Origin: Novosphingobium sp. Gsoil 351
Lineage (GTDB): Bacteria > Pseudomonadota > Alphaproteobacteria > Sphingomonadales > Sphingomonadaceae
Assembly: GCF_009707465.1 (NCBI RefSeq)
Contig: NZ_CP046120.1
Location: 1-64,000, forward strand
DNA length: 64,000 nucleotides
Direction: 5' to 3'
Position numbers and translations under genes: made by a program. Positions 57,068 to 64,000 of the stretch are shown here, one piece after another (the stretch's first letter is position 1; each line of letters begins with the position of its first letter). Below the pieces are notes generated by a model. It saw nothing but the letters and a program-made list of their open reading frames with translations, had not been told where the DNA came from and did no database searches.

Positions 57068-57889
57068 TTAGATGGGGTCGGGCTCGGATGCTGCAAGGGC
57101 CTCGCCAGGGTGCGAGCCAGCGCGTTGGGGCAGCAGCAGGATCAGGAGGATGATCGCCCCCGCCAACGCCGCGGTTGCGACCGGCCGGCTTAGACCGAGT
57201 CCGCCCTTGGCCAGCGGCTTGTCGAGAAAGTCGCCGACCGTGGCGCCGAGCGGGCGAGTGAGGATGAAGGCCGCCCAGAACAGGAACACACGCGAGACAC
57301 CGGTCCAGAAATACAGGCCGGCGAGCACGGCCAGCGCGGCGCCAAAGACGAGCGCGCCGCCAGAGTAGCCTGCCCCGGCATCTGCCACCCAGTCACCCAG
57401 GGCGGTGCCCAACGTCTGCGAGAAGGTGATAGTGACCCAGTAGAAGGTCTCGGCCCTGGGCGAGGCAACGCGCTCGACCGCGATCGTACCCAGTGAGCGG
57501 TGCCACGAGAACAGCGAAACCAACACCATTGTGAACAGCAGCAGCGAACCGCCTGGATATCCGATGCCCAACGACCGCGTGCAGAAATCAGCCAGCGTGG
57601 TGCCCGCGGTGGTCGAGGCGATGATCGTCGCCCAGTAGAGCCACGGAATGAAGCGCCGCGCGCGGACCTGCAGCCATACCAACGCGACCAGCAGCACGCC
57701 GAAGATCGCCGTGCCGACAAGATAGCCATTGAGCCCGAACGCTCCCGCGTCGGGCGTTGTCTCGCCCAGCCACGACATCGAAACGCTATCGCCCCCTGTC
57801 TCACCCAAAGTCGTCGCGAGAATCTTGATGATCCAGAATCCCAGCGTGACCGCGGGGAGTTTGGATAGTGTCTCGGCCGTTCGATTCAT
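57068..57889 (-). CDS. COG4705-like polytopic membrane protein
   Basis: A 273-residue protein with about eight hydrophobic segments arranged as two related halves: each contains a motif of the form T-LG-x-LGDW/ADF (TTAGTTLADFCTRSLGIGYP, then FSQTLGTALGDWVAD) and, near the end, TRPLGATVGDFLDKPL. It matches the uncharacterised COG4705 family. Transport of an unknown substrate is plausible. The start at 57889 has GGGAG upstream; the longer frame lacks one. Confidence 0.75.
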   Translation of the reverse strand: MNRTAETLSKLPAVTLGFWIIKILATTLGETGGDSVSMSWLGETTPDAGAFGLNGYLVGTAIFGVLLVALVWLQVRARRFIPWLYWATIIASTTAGTTLADFCTRSLGIGYPGGSLLLFTMVLVSLFSWHRSLGTIAVERVASPRAETFYWVTITFSQTLGTALGDWVADAGAGYSGGALVFGAALAVLAGLYFWTGVSRVFLFWAAFILTRPLGATVGDFLDKPLAKGGLGLSRPVATAALAGAIILLILLLPQRAGSHPGEALAASEPDPI

Positions 57890-57944
57890 CGCCTGCTCCC
57901 GGCCTGTTCCGGACAACGACTCCAACACCTTGGAAACTCCCCAG

Positions 57945-60101
57945 TTAGAATGACTTGCGCACGCCTGCGAACACCGCGCGTCGGGGACCGTATTCGGGCT
58001 GGCCCGCGCCCACGCCCGATCCGTCATGGATCAGATAATGCTTGTCGAACAGGTTGGTGACGTCGAGCCGGACGGACCAGTTCTTGTCCTCCCCCCCGCC
58101 GCCGATCACCTGCATGATCCCTGCGTTGACCTGGACGTAGCCCTTCTGGGTTCCGCCGTTGGGCACGATTCCCGCCGGGTCCGCGGCGCGAAGCCCGCTA
58201 CCGTAAATGAAATCGATGCTTGGTTGGAGCTTGCCCAAACCGTCATGGAGCGTCAGCGCGCCGCCACCCGAGGCGGTCCATTTTTGCGAATGGTCGGTGA
58301 ATATGTAATGCCGGTCGATGTAGGCCAATTCGTCGGGCTCGAAGAAGAACTGGTTCGAGACCACACGCCGCGCCTTCTGCTGGCCTCGCGCGACGTTCAC
58401 ATAGGCTTCGACCGGACCGTGCTCGTAATTAGCGCTGAATTCGACTCCCCAGCCTTTCGCCTTGTCGTAATTGAACGGAGACTGGATCAGCGTGGACCCG
58501 AAGTGCTCCTCGTCGAGGAGGTTGCGCGCCAACTTGTAATAGGCATCCAACCCCAAAGTCAGGCGTCCCCCGATGACCTGCTGGACGCCGATGTCGAAGC
58601 TGTGCTGGCGCTCGGCCCGGACCGGATCGGCGGTCAGCGTCGGGGCCGCGCCGGTGGTTCCGGCAAACGCGGCGAGCGTGCCGCCGGTAATCAGTTCCTG
58701 CGGGGGCGGGGTGAAGTTACGCGCATATCCCGCGTGAAGCGTGAACCCGTCAACGGGATGGAACACGATGCTGGCGCGCGGGCTCCACTGGTGCTCGCGG
58801 ACGATACCGTCGAACAGATCGTAGCGCAGGCCGTAGTTGATCGTCAGCGCGTCGGACAGCTTCCACTCGTCCTGCAAATAGGCGCTGTACGTGTTCCCCA
58901 GCGCGCGCTGGAGGACGGGAATCGTGATCGGCACGTCGCTCGCCTGGCTGCCTGAAGGGTCAAGCGCGAACACGCGATTGAGGCTGTCGGTGCGGGTCTT
59001 GTCGTGCTGCCAGAACCCGCCGAAGCGGACAGTGTGGCCGTCCCATCCTTTCCAGGCGGAATCGGCCTGGACACCGTAGGCGGTGCTTGCCTGGGTCAGT
59101 TCGGTATCGACCCCGTTGAACAGCAACTGGCCGTCATCCGGATCGGGCGTGTAGTGGGCACGGGCGTAGCGCACGAACGGCGCCACCTGGAAATCGATCG
59201 TCTCGCCCGAGAACTGGTAGGCAAGCACGCCGAAGTGGGTCTGCTGTTTTTGGTTCTGGTCGAGTTCGGCCGAATCGAAGGTCGTGCGGCCATTGAAGGC
59301 GAAGGTGGGTGTGAGGCCCGGTGTGTTCGGGATCTGGAAGTCGCCGACCGAAGTACCCCCGAACGCGCTTATCCGGCTGTGATCGTCGAGAACGTCCGAA
59401 AGGTAGGCGAAGCCGCGATATTGTTTGGTGCGATCATGGATCGCCTTGCGCGAAGCTGTCGGGTTGCTGATCCCCTGATCGTTGGTCAAGTAGCTTCCAG
59501 AGACGAAGTAATTGAACCTTCCAACCCCGTCGCGCAGCGTGAAGCTGGGCTGAAGGGTGTTGTTGCCCCCACCGTAAAGCCCCAAGTCGCCGTCGAAATC
59601 GAACCCTTGGGCGCGAGTCTTGAGGCTGACGATGCCCGCTGTGCGAAGTCCGTATTGCGCGGGCAGAGCGCCGGTGATGACCTCGATCGATTCAGCGACC
59701 CGCGGATCGACCGGCGCGCCGAACCCGGCGAAACTGTTGGGGACGGTAATCCCGTCTAGCCGATACTGGACGTTGCCGTGCTCGTTGCGGATGTGGATAT
59801 CGCCGTCACCGTCGGAATCCTGGGCGATTCCGGGCGTCTGGAGCAGCACGCCCTTCATCGCTCGGTCCGCCCCACCGGGCTGGATGTCGAGCGCTTCGCG
59901 GTCGAGCGCAGTAACATTGGCGCCCAGCGACGGATCGATCGCATCGCGCGCCAGATCGAGCCGCCTGGCGGTGACCACGATGGCGTTCCCGCGGGCATCC
60001 TCGCCAGCGTCGGGAGCGCCAGCTGGCGGCGCTTCCTGGGCCGCGGCGAGAGAGGGCAGGGCGAGCGAAATCGCCGAGGAGGCGAGAAGGAGAAAGCGCA
60101 A
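57945..60101 (-). CDS. TonB-dependent receptor
   Basis: About 718 residues. The signal peptide (LLLASSAISLALPSLAAAQ) is followed by NAIVVTARRLDLARDAI, then a plug domain (MKGVLLQTPGIAQDSDGDGD, VEVITGALPAQYG-like region) and a 22-stranded-type barrel ending GPRRAVFAGVRKSF. This is a ligand-gated outer-membrane importer; the ligand is unknown. The start is a probable TTG at 60101 with AGGTGA eight bases upstream. ATG 60161 would place the signal peptide too far inside and would cover the inverted repeat at 60146. Confidence 0.9.
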   Translation of the reverse strand: MRFLLLASSAISLALPSLAAAQEAPPAGAPDAGEDARGNAIVVTARRLDLARDAIDPSLGANVTALDREALDIQPGGADRAMKGVLLQTPGIAQDSDGDGDIHIRNEHGNVQYRLDGITVPNSFAGFGAPVDPRVAESIEVITGALPAQYGLRTAGIVSLKTRAQGFDFDGDLGLYGGGNNTLQPSFTLRDGVGRFNYFVSGSYLTNDQGISNPTASRKAIHDRTKQYRGFAYLSDVLDDHSRISAFGGTSVGDFQIPNTPGLTPTFAFNGRTTFDSAELDQNQKQQTHFGVLAYQFSGETIDFQVAPFVRYARAHYTPDPDDGQLLFNGVDTELTQASTAYGVQADSAWKGWDGHTVRFGGFWQHDKTRTDSLNRVFALDPSGSQASDVPITIPVLQRALGNTYSAYLQDEWKLSDALTINYGLRYDLFDGIVREHQWSPRASIVFHPVDGFTLHAGYARNFTPPPQELITGGTLAAFAGTTGAAPTLTADPVRAERQHSFDIGVQQVIGGRLTLGLDAYYKLARNLLDEEHFGSTLIQSPFNYDKAKGWGVEFSANYEHGPVEAYVNVARGQQKARRVVSNQFFFEPDELAYIDRHYIFTDHSQKWTASGGGALTLHDGLGKLQPSIDFIYGSGLRAADPAGIVPNGGTQKGYVQVNAGIMQVIGGGGEDKNWSVRLDVTNLFDKHYLIHDGSGVGAGQPEYGPRRAVFAGVRKSF

Positions 60102-60145
60102 AATGAGTTCACCTGTCGGGAGATGAGGCGACTCGCTAGTCGTAA

Positions 60146-60160
60146 TGATACAACATATCA
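60146..60160. promoter_or_regulatory. Inverted repeat upstream of the TonB-dependent receptor
   Basis: TGATA and TATCA flank CAACA. It lies about 45 bases before the probable receptor start, in an AT-rich patch, and may be an operator; no regulator can be named. Confidence 0.4.
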
Positions 60161-60220
60161 AGAGTGCAGCGGCGAGATGACCGAAGCGTAATGTTGGCGG
60201 TTACCGACGAGAGGCGAAAC

Positions 60221-61342
60221 TCATGCTTCGCCATGCCCCAGCGCGAGATATTCGGCGCTCTGCATCTCCATCAGGCGGCTGATCGTGCGGTCGAATTCGA
60301 AGCGGCCATCACCCTTGGCATAGAGTTCGCCCGGCTCGGCATCGGCGCTGGCGATCAACTTGACCTTGTGCTCGTAGAGCGCGTCGATCAGCGTCACGAA
60401 GCGCGCCGCCTCGTTGCGCTGGTCGGCGCCGAGCCGCGGAATGCCGACTAGGATCACGGTGTGATAGTGGCGGGCTATGGCGAGGTAGTCCGCTGCACCA
60501 CGCGCCTCGCCGCACAGCCGCCTGAAGCTGAAAACCGCCACGCCCTTCAGGCTCTTGGGCACATGCAGCAACCGGCCCCCAGAACCGTTCGCGCCCAAAT
60601 CGAGATCGGCGGTGGGGACGTGTTTGGAATCCTCGAGCGGATAGTCGGTCAGGCGGAAGAAGATGTCGCGCGTCGCCGCGGTCGCTTCGGGCCCGTTGGG
60701 CACGTACCAGGTGTCCGCCCCGCCGAGCCGTTCGAGCCGGTAGTCGACCGGGCCGTTCAACGGCAGCACGTCGAGCTTGCGCTCGATCAGCGCGATGAAC
60801 GGCAGGAAGTGCTCGCGGTTGAGGCCGTCCTTGTAGAGGTCCGCCGGGGCTCGATTGCTCGTGGTCACGATCGTCACGCCATGGGTTTCGATCAGCGCGG
60901 TGAACAGGCGGCTCATGATCATCGCGTCGGCGGAATTGTTGACCACCATCTCGTCGAAGCACAGGCAGCGCACGCCTTGCGCGATCGCCGCGGCGACGGG
61001 CGGAATGGGATCTCCGGTCTCGGTCTTGCGTGCGTCGCGGAGCCGGGCGTGGACCTCGATCATGAATTCATGGAAGTGAACCCGGCGCTTTTCGGCAATG
61101 GCCAGGCGATCGTGGAACAAGTCCATCAGCATCGATTTGCCGCGGCCGACCCCGCCCCACAGGTAGATGCCGCGTGGCGAAGGCGGCGCTTTTCCCAGCA
61201 GGCGGGTCAACAGGCCGGGCTTGGCCTGCGCGACCAGTTGCGCGCGCAAGGCGGCGAAACGGCGTGCGGCGGCGGCTTGCTCTGGATCGGGCTTCAACTC
61301 GCCTGCGGCGACCAGCGCATCGTAGGCGGACAGGACGCTCAT
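60221..61342 (-). CDS. zapE: Cell division ATPase ZapE (AFG1-like)
   Basis: A 373-residue P-loop ATPase of the AFG1/ZapE family. Walker A GGVGRGKSM at 63-71 is followed by MDLFHDRL and RRVHFHEFMIEVHARL; Walker B is LCFDEMVVNNSADAMI, and TSNRAPADLYKDGLNR is the sensor-1 block. ZapE associates with FtsZ rings under stress in E. coli. It is commonly near sdh and mdh genes in Alphaproteobacteria. Downstream of the thioesterase gene on the same strand, with one arm of repeat family B between. Confidence 0.93.
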   Translation of the reverse strand: MSVLSAYDALVAAGELKPDPEQAAAARRFAALRAQLVAQAKPGLLTRLLGKAPPSPRGIYLWGGVGRGKSMLMDLFHDRLAIAEKRRVHFHEFMIEVHARLRDARKTETGDPIPPVAAAIAQGVRCLCFDEMVVNNSADAMIMSRLFTALIETHGVTIVTTSNRAPADLYKDGLNREHFLPFIALIERKLDVLPLNGPVDYRLERLGGADTWYVPNGPEATAATRDIFFRLTDYPLEDSKHVPTADLDLGANGSGGRLLHVPKSLKGVAVFSFRRLCGEARGAADYLAIARHYHTVILVGIPRLGADQRNEAARFVTLIDALYEHKVKLIASADAEPGELYAKGDGRFEFDRTISRLMEMQSAEYLALGHGEA

Positions 61343-61364
61343 GGCGCTGGGTCTCCACTATCCC

Positions 61365-61387
61365 TCGACTTCGCTCGGGATGAGTGG
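61365..61387. repeat. Single arm of repeat family B
   Basis: Matches the right arms at 8273-8295 and 43367-43389 (core TCGACTTCGCTC, end TGAGTGG). No complementary partner arm is seen nearby, so it is a partial or degenerate copy. Confidence 0.6.
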
Positions 61388-61407
61388 GGCAGAGAGAGGA
61401 TGCACAC

Positions 61408-61866
61408 CTACCGCGCCGTCGGCTTGCGGATCGTGCCCGAGAACGCCGCGATCAGCGCGCCCTGCTGCTCGACGATCCCGCGCAGGAACACAAGACGCCG
61501 GGTTTCCTTCAGCACTTCGGTCACCGCGTCGCACGGCCAGTCCGCCTTGCCGCCAGCGATGAACTGCGTGTTGAGATCGAGCGTCACCGCGGTCCCCGCC
61601 TCGACGATCCCCAGCATCCGTGAACACGCGAACAGCCCGACGTCGATCAGCGAGAGCACTGTGCCGCCGTGAAGCACGTTTTGCAGGTTGGTGTGGTGGT
61701 GCTCGGGAAACATCCGCAGCCGCGCCTTGCCGTCCGCGTCGCGCCTGACCAACAGCTTGCGGAACATCCAGGTGTTGAAGCGGGTCTCGTCGATCAGTTG
61801 CCAGGTGAACCAGCCGGGATTGTCCGGATCTGGGTAGCTTTCGAACCCTGCCGCCTTGTCGCTCAC
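61408..61866 (-). CDS. PaaI-type hotdog thioesterase
   Basis: A 152-residue hotdog-fold protein. HHHTNLQNVLHGGTVLSLID contains the HGG-type active-site helix start (Asn and His-Gly-Gly), and GTAVTLDLNTQFIAGG is the central strand. Members hydrolyse acyl-CoA thioesters; the acyl group is unknown. It sits between sdhB and zapE: the stop of sdhB (61868) is one base beyond its start, so the two are tightly coupled. Confidence 0.85.
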   Translation of the reverse strand: MSDKAAGFESYPDPDNPGWFTWQLIDETRFNTWMFRKLLVRRDADGKARLRMFPEHHHTNLQNVLHGGTVLSLIDVGLFACSRMLGIVEAGTAVTLDLNTQFIAGGKADWPCDAVTEVLKETRRLVFLRGIVEQQGALIAAFSGTIRKPTAR

Positions 61867-61867
61867 C

Positions 61868-62653
61868 TCAGGCCAGCCGCTCCGCGGTCAGCTTCTTGAT
61901 CTCGGCGATGGCCTTGGCCGGGCTCAAGCCCTTGGGGCAGACGTTGGCGCAGTTCATGATCGTGTGGCAGCGATAGAGCCGGAACGGGTCTTCCAGCTCG
62001 TCGAGCCGCTCGCCGGTCATCTCGTCGCGGCTGTCGGCGAGCCAGCGGTAGGCCTGGAGCAGGATCGCAGGGCCCAGGAACTTGTCGCTGTTCCACCAGT
62101 AGCTGGGGCAAGACGTGCTGCAGCAGGCGCACAGGATGCACTCGTACAACCCGTCGAGTTTCTCGCGCTGCGCCGGGGTTTGCAGCCGCTCCTTGCCCGA
62201 AGGCGTGGTGCTGACCGTTTGCAGCCACGGACGGATCGAGGCATACTGGGCGTAGAAGTGGGTGAAATCGGGGACCAGGTCCTTGATGACGTCCATGTGC
62301 GGCAGCGGGGTGATCCGGATGTCGCCCTTCAAGTCCTCGATCGCGGTGGTGCAGGCGAGGCCGTTACGGCCGTTCATGTTCATCGAGCACGATCCGCAAA
62401 TCCCCTCGCGACACGAGCGGCGGAAGGTCAGCGTCGGGTCCTGTTCGGACTTCATCTTGATCAGCGCGTCGAGCACCATCGGCCCGCAGGTGCCCAGATC
62501 GACCTCGAACGTATCATAACGCGGGTTCTCGCCGCTGTCGGGATCGTAGCGATAGACGGTGAACTTCTTCACCTTGCCGACGGCGCCATCCGCCTTGAAC
62601 TGCCGGGCCTTGCCGGTGATCCGGCTGTTCTTGGGAAGAACGAATTGCGCCAT
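61868..62653 (-). CDS. sdhB: Succinate dehydrogenase iron-sulfur subunit
   Basis: A 261-residue SdhB. The [2Fe-2S] ligands are in [16 protein letters not shown] and the downstream Cys of NGLACTT; the [4Fe-4S]/[3Fe-4S] ligands are in [17 protein letters not shown] and [17 protein letters not shown]. It passes electrons from SdhA to ubiquinone in complex II. sdhC, sdhD and sdhA are not next to it: DUF2891 lies 65 bases upstream on the same strand. The thioesterase gene follows directly. Confidence 0.97.
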   Translation of the reverse strand: MAQFVLPKNSRITGKARQFKADGAVGKVKKFTVYRYDPDSGENPRYDTFEVDLGTCGPMVLDALIKMKSEQDPTLTFRRSCREGICGSCSMNMNGRNGLACTTAIEDLKGDIRITPLPHMDVIKDLVPDFTHFYAQYASIRPWLQTVSTTPSGKERLQTPAQREKLDGLYECILCACCSTSCPSYWWNSDKFLGPAILLQAYRWLADSRDEMTGERLDELEDPFRLYRCHTIMNCANVCPKGLSPAKAIAEIKKLTAERLA

Positions 62654-62675
62654 GCCGAAAGCCCCCGCGTCGCGT

Positions 62676-62688
62676 GTCGAATTTCGAC
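62676..62688. promoter_or_regulatory. 13-base palindrome upstream of sdhB
   Basis: GTCGAATTTCGAC is perfectly symmetric around a central T, 22 bases before the sdhB start. A binding site is possible, but short GC-flanked palindromes also arise by chance. Confidence 0.35.
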
Positions 62689-62718
62689 CTTAGCGAATGT
62701 GCGTGCCGGGGCAAGCGC

Positions 62719-63718
62719 CTAGGACGCCAGCAGAGCGAGCAGCGCGAAGCTCGCCAGCCAGTGCTCGCCGGCATAGTCGGCGGCGAGGTGCGGCAGGGCG
62801 GATTCGAGGTGGCGTGTGGCCGCGTTCTCGGCGTTCGCACGGGCTTTCCCGTCGAGATGCGGAGACAGTTCGCGCCAGCACCAGGCACGTGAAAGGTTGA
62901 GACCGTCGAGGTGGGCGATCTTGCCGTCGCTACGGTCGCTGACCGTGGCGGGGGCGAACAGCGTGGCGGGTTCAGCGCGGTCGATCCGGGGGAGGAAAGC
63001 GGCGAGCCAGGAGGCTACCGCCCGCGGGGGGCAGACAGCGGGCCATGCACAGCGCCTCGGCCAGCGCGGAGGACAGGAACTCGTCGCCGCCAGGCTCCCA
63101 TGCCTGGCAATCGTGGTCGGCGGCGTACCAGTGCGCGGCGCGTTCGCGCAGCGCCGCCGCGAGCGGCTTGTCGTATGTCTCGGCCCACGGGAGCGCCAAA
63201 GCGACGGCGAAGCTGGTGTTGGCGTGCGTGCCGGTGCGAATCGGATAGGTCAGGACGTCCAGATAGCGCCGAAACCGCGCGGCGATGGCGCGGGCGAGAG
63301 GTTCGAGCCGCTCTCCCCACGGCTCGCAATGCCGGGTCGCTTCGAGATGAAGCTGGAGCAGCCAGGCCCAACCATAGGGCCGCTCGAACCCGCCCGCGGA
63401 CGAGCGATCGAGGTAGGCCAGCTCGCCTGCGAGCTTTTCCGTCGTAAACGTTGTCGCGGCGAGCGCGGCGATCTCCGCCGCCTCGGGTAGGTCCGGAAAC
63501 AGCCGCCGCAGCGTCAGCAGCGTCCACCAGCCGTGGACGCAACTGTGCCAGTCGAAGCTGCCGAAGAACACCGGATGCTGCTGGCGCGGGAAGGTCGCAT
63601 CGGCATCGCTCTCCCACACGTGGTCTAGCTTGTGCGGATACGCACGGGTCACGTGACCTAGCGGAATCCGCGCGAGGCGGGCGGCGAGACTAGCGTCCAG
63701 GGTTGGGTGTGGCGTCAT
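62719..63718 (-). CDS. DUF2891 family protein, one frameshift
   Basis: About 330 residues. HPVFFGSFDWHSCVHGWWTL is the family signature, and ERPYGWAWLLQLHLE, YPIRTGTHANTSFA and WEPGGDEFLSSALAEALCMA are further conserved blocks, suggesting an (alpha/alpha) barrel, possibly a glycosidase-like or lyase fold. A six-G run near 63020-63028 shifts the frame; the corrected C-terminus (LDGLNLSRAWCW, then HLAADYAGEHWLASFALLAL) ends at 62719. The start overlaps the stop of the DUF979 gene. No enzymatic function is established. Confidence 0.85.
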
Positions 63719-64000
63719 CCCAAGCCCGCGAACGCATAGAGAATCGTGATGTTGGCTGCCAGCAACGCCAGCGCGGTGGGGATTTGCGCGCGGATCACTG
63801 CATAAGGGTCCTTGAGCTCGAGCAGCGCGGCCGGGACCAGATTGAAGTTCGCGGCCATCGGGGTCATCAGCGTCCCGCAGAACCCGGCCAGCATTCCTAC
63901 CGCGCCGATCGCGGCAGGATTGCCGCCATGATTCACGATCAGCAGCGGCACCCCGATCGCCGTCGCCATCACCGGAAACGCGGCAAAGGCGTTGCCCATG
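63715..64000 (-). CDS. DUF979 family permease, C-terminal part (cut by window edge)
   Basis: At least 94 residues of a membrane protein: MATAIGVPLLIVNHGGNPAA, GMLAGFCGTLMTPMAANFNL, then ALLELKDPYAVIRAQIPTAL. This matches the C-terminus of DUF979, which pairs with DUF969 as a two-subunit permease often near pyrrolidone-carboxylate peptidase and DUF2891. A role in uptake of 5-oxoproline or a related compound is only an inference from that context. It is coupled to DUF2891 by an ATGA overlap; the 5' part lies beyond 64000. Confidence 0.75.
   Translation of the reverse strand, partial: MGNAFAAFPVMATAIGVPLLIVNHGGNPAAIGAVGMLAGFCGTLMTPMAANFNLVPAALLELKDPYAVIRAQIPTALALLAANITILYAFAGLG

Overview
The window is GC-rich DNA from an alphaproteobacterium, most likely a sphingomonad (order Sphingomonadales). 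The evidence is gene order and content: hemC/hemD divergent from tsaD-gpsA, serC-serA-hisZ, a complete XrtA/PEP-CTERM exopolysaccharide cluster, a GTTC-N7-GTTC SOS box of the alphaproteobacterial type before uvrB, and short dispersed inverted repeats. The assignment rests on recognition, not on a search. No rRNA, tRNA, CRISPR array, prophage or insertion sequence was found.

Layout. (1) 1-5.3 kb: recognisable housekeeping genes (COG4223 membrane protein, hemD, hemC on minus; tsaD, gpsA and the start of a polysaccharide flippase on plus), all shattered by indels and substitutions. These genes are essential or nearly so, so poor consensus at a contig end is a better explanation than decay. (2) 5.3-20 kb: vWA lipoprotein, helix-hairpin-helix protein, uvrB, sugar-dehydrogenase-like lipoprotein, DUF3617 lipoprotein and a hydrolase. 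The four-gene Anbu operon follows (circularly permuted ATP-grasp, alpha-E, transglutaminase, proteasome-like Anbu), then a pseudo-receiver LuxR regulator and a winged-helix regulator. Single frameshifts at G or A runs still occur here. (3) 20-31.5 kb: serC-serA-hisZ, argG, several alpha/beta hydrolases, a tyrosine phosphatase and trxB. An 857-base gap (25587-26443) holds a DnaA-box cluster, a strong hairpin and a tandem repeat. (4) 31.5-50 kb: an exosortase A (XrtA) exopolysaccharide/protein-sorting cluster of 16 genes, mostly coupled by 4-base stop/start overlaps. (5) 50-55 kb: an HlyD/ABC exporter operon. (6) 55-64 kb: an RpfF-like (DSF synthase) gene, pirin, a COG4705 membrane protein, a TonB-dependent receptor, zapE, a hotdog thioesterase, sdhB without neighbouring sdhCDA, DUF2891 and the end of a DUF979 permease.

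How the genes work together. The XrtA genes cover copolymerase, export, outer-membrane channel, regulatory ATPase, deacetylase, glycosyltransferase, amidotransferase and exosortase functions. A side set (ligase, carrier protein, PLP decarboxylase, two hydrolases, acetyltransferase-like protein) looks like a small biosynthetic branch. The Anbu operon groups a proteasome-like protease with enzymes predicted to make or attach a peptide modification; its substrate is unknown. The most interesting targets are the Anbu operon, the XrtA side pathway, the RpfF homologue with its perfect upstream inverted repeat, and the noncoding DnaA-box region.
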